From: Notospermus geniculatus
Taxonomy: Eukaryota > Nemertea > Pilidiophora > Heteronemertea > Lineidae
Direction of reading: 5' to 3'
Assembly (NCBI GenBank): GCA_002633025.1
Contig: NMRB01000427.1
Span: forward strand, 224,459 to 288,458
Length of the DNA: 64,000 nt
Numbering within the stretch: the stretch's first letter is position 1; each line of letters opens with the position of its first letter. Shown here in pieces: positions 47,511 through 59,200 of this stretch. Made by a program: the position numbers and the translations under genes. Under the pieces are notes generated by a model. The model was not told the origin of the DNA. It did no database searches and saw only the letters and a list, made by a program, of their open reading frames with translations.

Positions 47511-47648
47511 TCATCCTTTGGCTGAAGATGCAGAGAGGACGAGTCGTGAAGACGAATTGAAGACTTGGAACTTGGATGAGGAAACCACCTCAGACTTGGG
47601 ATTGATCAATTTCATGGTATTGGGATACACGTCAGACACTTCGAAGAC
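47511..47648 (-). other. Candidate terminal exon, 45 codons
   Basis: Preceded by the best polypyrimidine tract and acceptor of the region (ATTTTTTTCAAATTTCAG). Phase-0 translation begins VFEVSDVYPNTMKLINPKSE and ends SASSAKG before TGA. It is nearest to the CpG-rich patch at 48.0-48.4 kb, which could hold the transcript's promoter. Confidence 0.3.
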
Positions 47649-47989
47649 CTGAAATTTGAAAAAAATATTGTTAGCATTTTCACCTGCAGCGGCCAGTGCA
47701 TGGCTAGTAGGCCTATGCACAGGACATAGCTCATTAACTAACAAAAAATATAGGCCTACGGATCCACCGACTCGACTCTCGGTTGTTGGCTAAAATCCCA
47801 CTCGATCACTCATCCTTCATCATGTTCATTCATTCGAATCAGCAGTCTAGCCAAGGGCAAGAAGAAGGCCTCGTCTCAAACCAACCAGTCCCCAATTTTG
47901 GGCCTAACACGAAACACCGTCTAAAAGTTGAACTTCTAAACTTTTAACAAAACGGTAAAATATGAAGGGTCTAGAAGCCACGAGACAAT

Positions 47990-48400
47990 CAAATTAGGCC
48001 TAAATGAAGGGCAACATGAAAAGCAAAACCCTGCGGCCATGGCGGCGCGCCGCCATTCTCATTCGACAACCAACCACCAAACAAACAAAGGAAGCCAGAA
48101 TGCGCACACAGAAAACCCGTCCAATTCGCCCTCCAAGGCGATGTTTCAGACTAGGAAATCAGCAGTATTTAAAGCGGAAATTCGGGAATACGGTGGTATA
48201 TTTACCTATTCAGACAAAAAACGGATTTTGCAATGTTTGGGTTCAGAGCGAATCGGAATTGGGAAGAACCACACACGGTAACCAAAGCCAAATGCTGCTG
48301 AACGCCCAACTAACGCTTTTGCGACGTCATTCACTACTTATACCCTTGTTTACGGCGAATCACTGTGTTAATCCGCCATGGCCTCAAATATAGTGCCATG
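47990..48400 (-). promoter_or_regulatory. CpG-rich promoter-like patch with perfect ATGGCGGC palindrome
   Basis: Bases 48039-48056 are a perfect 18-bp palindrome, ATGGCGGCGCGCCGCCAT, carrying a YY1-like ATGGCGGC word on both strands. CpG density is well above the AT-rich surroundings, and a second ATGGCGG word lies on the minus strand near 48374. The patch lies upstream of the minus-strand exon-like array, so it is a candidate promoter for that transcript. Open frames here are short and unconvincing. Confidence 0.35.
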
Positions 48401-49290
48401 AAAGAAGGTGTGATGTTGATAGTGGATTCAAAATATTTATTACGATTCTAAATGTTTAGCTGTTCTAATATATCCTTTAATTATTCAGGATAAATGTATT
48501 GATAGGAATAGATAAATAGCAATTTCACTAAAATTGTACAGGAAGTAGGGGGATGCATGGTTACACTTATCTAAAAATAGAGTGCGTAATGCGGTCGCAA
48601 TCAACTGTGACGTCATCCTATGTCGCCATCCTGTTGCTGGTTGGCCAAGACATATTTGGGCATATGCAATGTGGCGGGAGACACTCGTATCGTTAGTATG
48701 ATCTACAGCAGGAGTGATCGTCCAGTTATGGGCTGAATGCATTGATGAAACTGATAGCACGACATTATTTCGACTAGCCTATGAGAGCACATTTTCTCTC
48801 AATGCTCCAGAAACCCTTGAATTTGACGATGAACTGAATTGAAGAGCATCTCATTCAGCCTCACTTCCATTAGGTCGGAAAAGAAAGGCTTTATTCTTCA
48901 TTCTCTATTCTCTATTCTTCAGGTAGCTGACTCCTGCCAGTTCCTGGGAAATTCCACCTGCAATCCCGCTTTACCGTTGTGCAATAACGCCTAGGCCTAT
49001 TTGGCGAGAGAAAATGAGATACACAAAATCAATACGGTACTTTTATCAAATATATTTTTATTTTCATATTATATGTTTAGGCCTACACGTAGTTTCCTTT
49101 TAACAGCAGTATGACACAATACCTATCCTGCAAGTGACACAGGGAAGTGAACATGTCAAGTGACAGGCCCCCGGATGCGAGGCCCCAATGCCATGAATGC
49201 CGTGTAAGAGGGTGACTTCCTGAAGTATATGAATATGAAATAGAAAATGATCTCACCAACCACAGCACAAAACAGATCAGACGATGCATT
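48401..49290. other. Intergenic DNA, nothing recognised
   Basis: No exon or repeat could be supported. The sequence is AT-rich with a few TTCTCTATTC words near 48893-48918. Confidence 0.4.
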
Positions 49291-49812
49291 CAAGCTTGGA
49301 GGAATTTCCTCCAAGATTCAAGTGATGCCGCGGGATGATATATAAAGTACATGTGCAAAAAAATTATGCACTCAAAGTCTACATTTCCAGGATACGGGCA
49401 GCATCCGTCAGAACTACTTTTACTATTGATATTCATCTTCATGATAATATTCAAATGAGTTCTGCAGAACCTGCTTTCAGTCACATAGGCCCAGATGGGC
49501 TCGCTGTCTCTAAAAGAGCGCCACTCCAAGGGGGGTGGGGACCATTGTTTGGGGTCATTTATCAGCATCAGTGATTGATAAGTTGATCAATTTTGAAAAG
49601 AATTGAATTGATAATTCAGATTGCCCTTTTTGCATCCTGACAGAAGCCATTGGACTTGAGAGCTTGGAGCTCATTGAAATTACTAGGTCTATGTGAATAT
49701 GTTAGCAGGCCTTTAACCCTATATTTTAATGCCAGTGAAAATGGCGTTTCGGCTAATGATCCAGCGATAGGCTACTGCAATGGGAGAAACCGGGCATCAA
49801 CAATGGAGAATA
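49291..49812. repeat. Duplicated segment, copy 1
   Basis: Matches 50294-50769 almost base for base, but carries an extra 46 bp (GACAGAAGCCATTGGACTTG..., near 49637). The segment starts with the palindrome CTTGGAGGAATTTCCTCCAA. Neither strand encodes a recognised protein. Confidence 0.85.
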
Positions 49813-50293
49813 CTATAAAGTGCGTTACCATAAATTATCGCTGGATGACACATGTCCAAAATACAACCTGAACAACAGGGCACAAGCCTCCAAAAAACCT
49901 GGTGACGTTGCGTCGGTTTGTGACCCTGACGAACAACAGTCAAAACCGCCATTTTGCGTAGGGTTATGTGATGCGTCGCGCCTCACAGCGCCGGTGTGGA
50001 AGAACTACTTCCGCGGTAAAAGTAGTTCTGAAGAAATGACATTTCTCTGATAAATATTTGCTACTTTTATTGTATTTTATGATGATTTCAGATGAAATAA
50101 ATATATTTAAATCAATTTATTCGCATATTTACATCAGAAAACCCATAATAGCATATTTTATTGTTTTGGGAATCTGGCAAACGCACAGTGGACGCACAGC
50201 ATCAGAACAGCGAAATGCATGTCAGTGCACTGTACATTCTGTACTGTATGGCATAATGGCGGGAACCCCGGGAAATCCCGATTTGGCCGAGCN

Positions 50294-50769
50294 CAAGCTT
50301 GGAGGAATTTCCTCCAAGATTCAAGTGATGCCGCGGGATGATATATAAAGTACATGTGCAAAAAAATTATGCACTCAAAGTCTACATTTCCAGGATACGG
50401 GCAGCATCCGTCAGAACTACTTTTACTATTGATATTCATCTTCATGATAATATTCAAATGAGTTCTGCAGAACCTGCTTTCAGTCACATAGGCCCAGATG
50501 GGCTCGCTGTCTCTAAAAGAGCGCCACTCCAAGGGGGGTGGGGACCATTGTTTGGGGTCATTTATCAGCATCAGTGATTGATAAGTTGATCAATTTTGAA
50601 AAGAATTGAATTGATAATTCAGATTGCCCTTTTTGCATCCTAGGTCTATGTGAATATGTTAGCAGGCCTTTAACCCTGTATTTTAATGCCAGTGAAAATG
50701 GCGTTTCGGCTAATGACCCAGCGATAGGCTACTGTAATGGGAGAAACCGGGCATCAACAATGGAGAATA
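50294..50769. repeat. Duplicated segment, copy 2, starting at a single-N join
   Basis: Begins on the base after the N at 50293 and repeats 49291-49812 with a 46-bp deletion and a few substitutions, then diverges at GGAGAATA. The layout fits an unmerged overlap of two haplotype contigs rather than a biological tandem duplication. Confidence 0.85.
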
Positions 50770-52646
50770 TACTACTACTAGTTCATAATTGTTGATGCCA
50801 AGAGCGAAATGGGCAGATTGATTTAGGCCTGCATGGGTCATTGATGATGAGATGATTGATATTCCTTTTCTCCAAAATGGTAGTCACCATGGTCACGTGC
50901 AGATGAATCATGCATAGAGTCTATACAAAAAGTTTTTTAATTAGTCTGCAAATATATTTCAGTGTGGAAGGTGAAACCAACTAGCCTACAAGCAGGACCT
51001 TTTGGGGGGGTAGTTAAGGTCCATTTGCCCCTTTTGTGCTTTTGGGGCGGGTTTTGGGGTAAATCAGGGTGAAGATCAGGCATTTTGTATGAATGCCACG
51101 GCAGCTTATTTTTGAACTGTGTGTTTTCCAGCATATTACAAGAAGCTATTAGTGTTGAGTTGGCTTAACTGTCAAAGTGTGACAAGCAGTGTGACCACCA
51201 CCAGGCCTCAATCAACTAGGTTGGTAATGAGCAGTATTGTATTTTATGGTGGAGGTGTTAATCCTATATTACCCCCCCCCCCACACTGCACAAACAAGGG
51301 CTGTGTGGGACTATATTGCTTGGTGTAACCATGGAGATATTATCTTTACATCCATCATGTCCATGGCTGAGAGGTGTTGTCCGGTGTGGACTCGGGCAAT
51401 GAGCTTTAAAAGAAGTGCCAGTTACTACATGAGTCAATACCACAACAAAACTGACAACAAAGGTAAAGAGATGACACATAACACTACAGACTTGATGGCC
51501 GGAATATGATCTTGTATTACAACTAGGAGGAAGACAGTGACAATGTACAATCACAATATGAAATATGTACAGAAACTCTTTTAATTGGTGTTTTAGACCG
51601 ATTTCTCTGTATTTCTTTGCTTTTTCAGCTCAATTTTGAGCGGATTCTTTTGTAGCCTACACTACATCTCATGTAATAACATGCTGGAAATTCAATTGGC
51701 CCCATACATCTGCTTATATCGAACAAGGTCTACCACCACTACACAAGTTTCATTGGTGATCAATAAATGATACACATACAATACAGCAATGACATATTAA
51801 TGAGTATGATGAATTTATGCTGAATTAGCAGTAAGATCAAAGGTTTATCACAGTTAACAATGCTTATATTGTCTGGACGGACTTACAAAACATAAGCACC
51901 AATTATTTATGCACTGACATAAACGGGACAATCTCATGTGGCATGATTTAATAAGGAGATGTGCTTTTAACATATTTGATAGCAAATGTACAAAGGCGAT
52001 TGATTTGATCTAACTTGATAAACACAGACCACTGTTGACACATCCGTCGAGGTAAATAAGGCACATATAAACAGGAGGTCATACGCTTGTTCAAAACAGG
52101 AAAATAGGGGATTTTACTGATCATACAAAAGTTCTACATGTAGGCCTAAGCATGGCTTGTTGTTATCTTCAGTAACACATAACACATATGTCATTTATGT
52201 CAGCAAAATGGATGTAATAATGTCCATTAAAACCTCTTCACAGACCAGAATGTTACATGTAGCTTGAAACTGTATTGACATTACGTAATACATGTATCCA
52301 CTAGCTATTACCATCAAACCACCTAATCCTATCTAACATGGGAAGAAAACCAACTTGTCAGCTGGTTTTAACTAGGAAAACATGGCAGACCACAGCAAAT
52401 ATCAGAAATCAATACGTTACTGATTCATGTATCTGGGTAAATATTGCTAAATAATGTAGTTAGTCACGCAGTCTATAATCTCATGAAGATTGCATCTAGT
52501 ACTAGATAAAACTGAATTCTGTCAGCTGACTATGGTGCAAGCAAGTATATTTCATTTCAAATGACAAGAATGTCAGTGACAGTCAATTGCACACAGCTAC
52601 ACACCAATACATGTAACCATGGTAACTCTTACTCTCACGGCAGCAG

Positions 52647-52652
52647 TTTATT
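52647..52652 (-). promoter_or_regulatory. Candidate poly(A) signal for SPATA7
   Basis: AATAAA on the minus strand, about 590 nt after the SPATA7 stop codon. The N join at 53000 lies between them, so the distance is not certain. Confidence 0.35.
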
Positions 52653-53191
52653 TATAACACAGACATTTTGTTGTCAGAATTGACATTCCTCTTAGTTGCG
52701 ACGTTTTATATACATGTACTGTATCACAGAGTTCGATTGTCATCTAGGCCAACAAATCTGATAATCTGTCTGATTTTCAAGTCCATCCCATATTTTTCAT
52801 GCTCATGTATCTACAAAGTTAGAACTAGAACTGTGAAATTTGCTTTCAGCAAATTTGATGGTCCCTACATCAGAAAATGGAAATTGAATGAAGAAAGGGC
52901 AAGGAGGGGTATGACTCTGTGGCACAGCAGTCAGGTTCTTGGGGTTCCATCCTCCTGGAATGTCTTCCCGGTGAAGGACACATGCAGGGTAGGCAATGGN
53001 CCAAAACACTCATAACATCATTTTTTGGAAAGTATCTAACCTTTCAGACCTGGATACAACTACCGACTATTGGATGGTACTGCTTGTTTTTAAGGTCATC
53101 TAATAATTTATGTACAATTGTCTCCCAATTGAGTGTGGAAAAAGATAGATAGAAATAAATAAAAATTTCCTACCTACCCAGTGATATCAAG

Positions 53192-53221
53192 ATGGTCCCT
53201 ACATTGATATGTAGGGACCAT
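53192..53221 (-). other. Perfect 13-bp-stem hairpin in the SPATA7 3'UTR
   Basis: ATGGTCCCTACAT, then a 4-base loop TGAT, then the exact reverse complement, starting 22 nt after the SPATA7 stop codon. There is no U-run after it, so it does not look like a polymerase terminator. It could be an RNA structural element or a foldback remnant: a GATGGTCCCTACAT word recurs near 52858. Confidence 0.6.
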
Positions 53222-53243
53222 AATGATATACCTTAACCTATTG

Positions 53244-56200
53244 TTAAAAATCATCATCATCATCACCACCACTACCAATTGGCATTTTCTTGGCATACGA
53301 TGGAACTGTTTTGGTTGATTCTTCATGCTCATGCTCACTGACAGCAGTATGATCAGAGAAAACACTATCATAATCACCAGCTTCGTTCTTGTCAGATCCA
53401 CCTTCAAAGGTATGAACAGAGGCTTGTGAACCTTTTCCACTCCCCCATTGGGACGATTCAGCCTTCGTTGCCCTAGGAGATGCCCGAGGGCTTTCCCAAG
53501 GAGCAGACTGTACGGTCTGAGCCATGACAAATCTAGTTGACCCCTCCAGGCTTTCCTTCAAGGTTCCACTTGAGCCTTGTTCAGACAAAAGGCCTTCATC
53601 AGCATGACTTGAGGTTTTTACTGACGTCATAGATCTATGTACACTACCCCGAGGGGAATCTGGTGCACCAGCTTTATGAGATATACTAGCAACAGAGCCA
53701 CGCTCACTACCCCTTGGTGATCCATGCCTGCTACCTCTGACGGAGCCTTTATCACTGCCCTTTTCAGCAGCTAATACTGACGCTTGTAAGGCATGTGGAC
53801 TACCCTTTTGAGATGCTTGCCGACTCCCCTTTTCAGAATCATTTTTAAGGGTAGCATCACTGGCGACAGAGGAAACCTCAAATTTATCTTCCTTATAAGG
53901 GTCACTACTTCCGATTGCAGTGACTTCAGTCAAAGAAGATATTTCACCAGTTGTTCCCAGCTCATCCTTCTCTTCAACTGCTGCAGCTAGGTCTCGTCTT
54001 CGTGCTCGAGGATTGGCCGGCACAGTCTCTGCAAGTCTCTGACGGTCCCGAGCGCGAGGCTTAGGTTTGACAAGCGTCATATCCAACTGCCCAGGCTTAA
54101 GGGTCATTGTAAAATTAGCTGCATCTTTCATCCACTTATGCTCTTGCGGGAGAGAACGTGTTGTGCTCATTTCATCAAGATTACTTGTCACACTCCCTTC
54201 CTGCTCGGATACCACCGAGTTCTGTTCAGAAACCAAGCTACCATCTTCTTCATCAACAGCATTTAAAACAGCATCTCTTGGAGATATACTTGGCCCTTGA
54301 TCTGTTGGCATGGTTACTTTAGGTGCTTCTGAGATGTACAAGTGTTCTATCTTCGTTGTAACTGAACTTTCAACATGTTCAACTGGCTTCTTGAGAAAAC
54401 TTTGGCTGCTAGATTCAGGTTCCTTGTAATCGACTTCATCAGTGACCTTGACAAATTTGTGCCGTGTCTGGACCCGAGGTTGTGCTCTAGGTGGTCCTCT
54501 GTCTTCATGGTACTCTTCGTCAGACATTTTGACCGTGCTTCTCAACCCGAAGTCTTCCTCCGCTTCGCCATCAGATTCAGGAATGCCAAGGTCTGCACGG
54601 AGCTTATCAAGCAAAGCACGCATTCGACTCTGGAAACAGAAATAAGATAACAATAGACTTTAGATCAATAAACAGCAGGTAGAAACAGACATAAACTAAG
54701 CAGATCGTTGGTGAAAAAAAATGATACGAAACACTTGCAATACAAATACATGGAGTACGTGGACATGTATACATTTCATCAAGTGTTGCAAGGCTGAGGC
54801 AATATGTTGGAAGCTATTTGTGGATCATTTTTGAAATTCTTACTATTTTCAGTACATTTTTCTTCTGTTCAATGTGATGTTCAAACACTTGCTTTAGCAC
54901 TCTGAAAAGGATAAAGTGATGATGTAAGAAAACATCCTATAAACAACCGGACCAGTCCAAGGTGGAATAATAGAATCCATGTCCCAATAATACCCCACAT
55001 ACCTGTTTGTGAATATTCCCCTATCAAGCACATCACTCGTGACATCACTTACGAATTCCAAATACTGCAGTTCTTCTTCTCTGGAAAGATATACAAGAAT
55101 AATGTACATTTTTTTACTTCTGAATGTGTTTTTCCTTATATGGCCTGAGCTTCTGACACATACCGGTAATTAAAACTGAGTCAATATCTGCAGCAACTGA
55201 AATGTAATGACGAGGTGAGATGAACTTGAATGACAATTGCTCATACTCGACATGTAGGCCTATAGGTATGAAAAACTACTACCGGTACATATGAAAGGCT
55301 CATTTCACAAACTATAGAATGTTCATCTACTTCTAGTTGTAGTAGTACCTCAGATCAGACAACATTCATTCATCCAGTACTGCACTCCATTATATCATTG
55401 CTGAATTGATATTTGCATTGTCTATCAGTACCTCATGTCAAATATTTCCGGATTTGTCTCTATGTAGATTCTCTTTTCAAAGCTCATATCCTAAAAGCAT
55501 GCAAATTAGTTACCGGCACCACATCAATAATCCAATCTAATCAATTAGTATTTTAGTTCATACGGGATGCATGTCTACAGTTCTGCAATTTGTTACAAAC
55601 TATGCAGTCCATCCCCAGTAGTACTTCAGTCATTACTAAAAATTGACTAATATGATTTCAAAGATCACAAGAACATGAATACAATCTAAATCTACAAAAA
55701 ATTATTCCTTTTTATTCTTGTTAGTGAAGTACATATTAGTTTCTGCAGTCAAGGCATGCCACCACCAAAATTCATCCCGAACTCTGAAACCCATGCAGAG
55801 TTGCTACACACACTTGAAGTTTCCTCTGCAAACAATCTACAAGGAAGACACCCTTTCTACAAGAATCATTAAGATATGCGATCAAATCAATCTGAAATCA
55901 GCTCTTTCCAAATAATATTTACTAAACAGAGGACAGTGAACTTTCCATTCCTCATTCTGAAGAAGAAACTCTAATTTATGCAGATCACGAGATTCTGAAA
56001 TTTCACCCGTAGTAATATTATTAAAGTTGTCATTTATAGCATTGCCATTAATACCTGGAAAATATGATGCTAACGGCACATCATGCATAAACAGAAAGCA
56101 ATGGCCTCGTCCTTGTCTGGGCGTCACAGGGATTCAGCTTCACAGTTTTAGATTTGCCATCAGGAATTCAGGACAGGGAAGTCTCTACTCTGCTCTAGAG

Positions 56201-59200
56201 CAGTTCACACAACTGAACCAGACTCAAGGTTCATTCTGGATCCTTGAACGGTATGTAATCACAGGAACTACCAACAACATTCACGAGGTAGGGTAACACC
56301 TAATGGCTTGTACTGACTAATACTAACGCTGAAGGGGTTATTGTCGTCCTGGGTACACATAAAGTGTACCCAGGTTCGATGTCGTCAAGTGAAATTGTAC
56401 CCTGGGTCCACTTTCTTGTTACAAACTCTACCCAGGTTCTGATTTAGAGACCTAGGGACGAGCTCATTCTCAAGATTTCGTGGGATACGTGAATAACTGG
56501 AACCAACATACGCTAATTAGCGTATGTTGGTTAATCCAGGATCCTGTTGCTATGACCTTGGAGGAATTATACTGACAGGAGGAACAGCGAGCTAATTGCC
56601 CCTCTATAATCCCTTTTTCACACCTCCCCAAACAATGGAACACACAGGCCCACAGTGTTTGCCCAGTAAGCTATGTATGACACATGATCAATTAAACCCA
56701 TCATGGCCATGCACAATGGCCATGATAGGCCTACATGGAAATGACACGTTTTCTTGTCTAGCTGGCGAGTTGATTAACTTTCTCTGTAACCATCCGAGGT
56801 TGAAAACTGTCCAGCTAGTCAAAAATAAAATTCTTCCAACTTCTCTTCTTTTGCTTTTTGCACGGCCAACTTGCAGGCACAATATCAAGTGACCTCACCG
56901 AGAACAACCTCGCCCCGAGGTCTCTAAATCAGAACCTGGGTACAGTTTGTAACTCCCCTAATCACTTTAGCAAACAGCGGAACGATGATTGTACTGTTTG
57001 ATGTGGGGTCCGTGTTCGCTCCTTCTCAATAATACCTCCATGACTACACACACTTGAAGTTTCCTCTACAAACAATCTACAAGGAAGACACCCTTTCTAC
57101 AAGAATCATTAAGATATGCGACCAAATCAATCTGAAATCAGCTCTTTCCAAATAATATTTACTAAACAGAGGACAGTGAACTTTCCATTCCTCATTCTGA
57201 AGAAGAAACTCTAATTTATGCAGATCACGAGATTCTGAAATTTCACCCTGACCCGTAGTAATATTATTAAAGTTGTCATTTATAGCATTAATACCTGGAA
57301 AATATGATGCTAACGGCACATCATGCATAAACACAAAGCAATGGCCTCGTCCTTGTCTGGGCGTCACAGGGATTCAGCTTCACAGTTTTAGATTTGCCAT
57401 CAGGAATTCAGGACAGGGAAGTCTCTACTCTGCTCTAGAGCAGTTCACACAACCGAACCAGACTCAAGGTTCATTCTGGATCCTTGAACGGTATGTAATC
57501 ACAGGAACTACCAACAACATTCACGAGGTAGGGTAACACCTAATGGCTTGTACTGACTAATACTAACACGGTTGGGGTTCTATGTGTACTACATAAAAGT
57601 ACTGGATAATCAAAAATAAAAACCGAACTCAGGAAGGACAAAAGGAACGTGATACTCTACAGAAATCAATAAACGACAGCAAAAACAATTGTTACAAACA
57701 GCAGTGTATTGTTCAAGGATTGATTTCAGGATTCAATTATTGTTTCAAGGATTGATTTTCATGACTTGAATGTAATGCTAGGCAGAAGGAATCACAATAT
57801 ATGTAGTTTCTTTAAAAAGAATTTGGTATTTGTGTCCACAAGTTATTTACCCGTATCTGTGACATTCAGATACTAATGAGTTGTTCTTTTTAGTACAATT
57901 GTGAAGAAAACAGCACTCGGCATGGGAGTTCACAGGCCCGAAGAGCCTGACTTCAACCCTTTAGGGTCAAAATCATATGGTATACATACCAGCATTTATG
58001 CTGGTACATGTAACATTGATATTATAAGTTGCGTTTGCATTGTGCATCACACTACCACATCATGTACAGCAAGGTCCATTAATAAATCAAACTTGTCAAA
58101 AAGGACGAAGTCGAATGGAGATCCTGAAGCTTCGCATTCTAGCACATAATCAAGGACACCAGTTTAGTTAGATTTGGAAGCAAAAATCATAAAATCCGAT
58201 TCTGAACTGAACAGTGCCACAACAAATGCAGCATTTGAGATTTTCAGGATGTCCACTCAAATTCACAGAGATTATTCAATGAGAGGTTATGTGGTGAAGA
58301 TGGCTGTGAGTTTCAATCCCCCAGGCTATGTCATGATATGATTCACATACTTACTCATTATCGACTTTTTGCATTGTATGAGACATGCCTAAAGATCGAT
58401 GGCTGAAAGCAAAATTCATCAAATACCTTCTTGTTAGGCACAACAAACCACACAATATCAGTTAAAGCTCAACAGTGGAGTGAGTGAAGGACAAGTTACC
58501 GAATTGGCATCATGAACTTGCAGTGCACAACAAATTCCTTACTACAAATGTAATGTTCCAACTGGCATTTGTCAAAAGAAAACTGTTAAGTGCAGGTTCC
58601 ACTGGTGGAAATAATCATTTGACAGGTAAACCAATGTTACCATAGAGACTAACCCTTCAGAAGATGATTTGCCTCTGGAAAAGTATCGATAAACCATGAG
58701 ATGAATTCGATGAGGAATAAAATGTTTTGGACCAAACTGGTGCTAGTCTACCACTACCAGCATGACCAATGAAGCCAATCCTATGATGCTGACTGCCTAA
58801 TTTCTGCAACTTTATGTGTACAGTAAATGTTTGCACATGTTTGTGTCATGGTCATCTAACTTTGCAACGACTTGATACCAAGTGGACCGACTACGGTAGT
58901 CCCTGAACATACAAAATGGCTGCAACAGGTTTGCTAAGGCCTAATTCACAAACATGATTCACGTTCCACTAATACTAATGCCTTCACTGAGAAGTTTAAC
59001 ACCCACATGCTGTACAGCATGCAACTGAAACTAACAGCAATAACATGTACAATGTAGCCTAAATATGACACATATTCACATCCTTACTGTACATCAAAAT
59101 TGGTTTTCATCAGCAGAGCAGATGATTATATACACTATACATCGTACACCAAAGTTAGGGCCCCTGAACCATAGGCCCCACCTATACACAATCCAGTTCT

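Larger units (their letters stand above)
39198..47660 (-). repeat. Diverged tandem array of G-tract plus 3' splice-site blocks (candidate alternative terminal exons)
   Basis: About eleven blocks of the minus-strand form GGGGAGGGGTCATT-(~20 nt)-TTGCAG or TTACAG recur every 350-550 bp, at about 40203-40239, 40559-40594, 41104-41145, 41491-41526, 41848-41880, 42259-42298, 42734-42770, 43243-43277, 43640-43678, 44020-44066 and 47376-47420. Read in phase 0 after the AG, many are open: 40560-40375 (61 aa), 41105-40980 (41 aa), 41492-41451 (13), 41848-41810 (12), 42260-42102 (52), 42735-42595 (46), 47375-47181 (64), 47648-47511 (45). Most begin with Val or Ile and each ends in a stop. Blocks near 40560 and 41492, and near 41105 and 41848, are clearly paralogous. 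This could be alternative 3' exons of one minus-strand gene, exons of a long non-coding RNA, or a decayed tandem repeat. No known protein family was recognised. Confidence 0.35.
50770..53243. other. Intergenic DNA and SPATA7 3' flank
   Basis: AT-rich without recognised exons. It holds a poly-C run near 51274, an N join at 53000 and, close to 53243, the SPATA7 3'UTR with a perfect hairpin and a possible poly(A) signal (listed separately). Confidence 0.45.
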
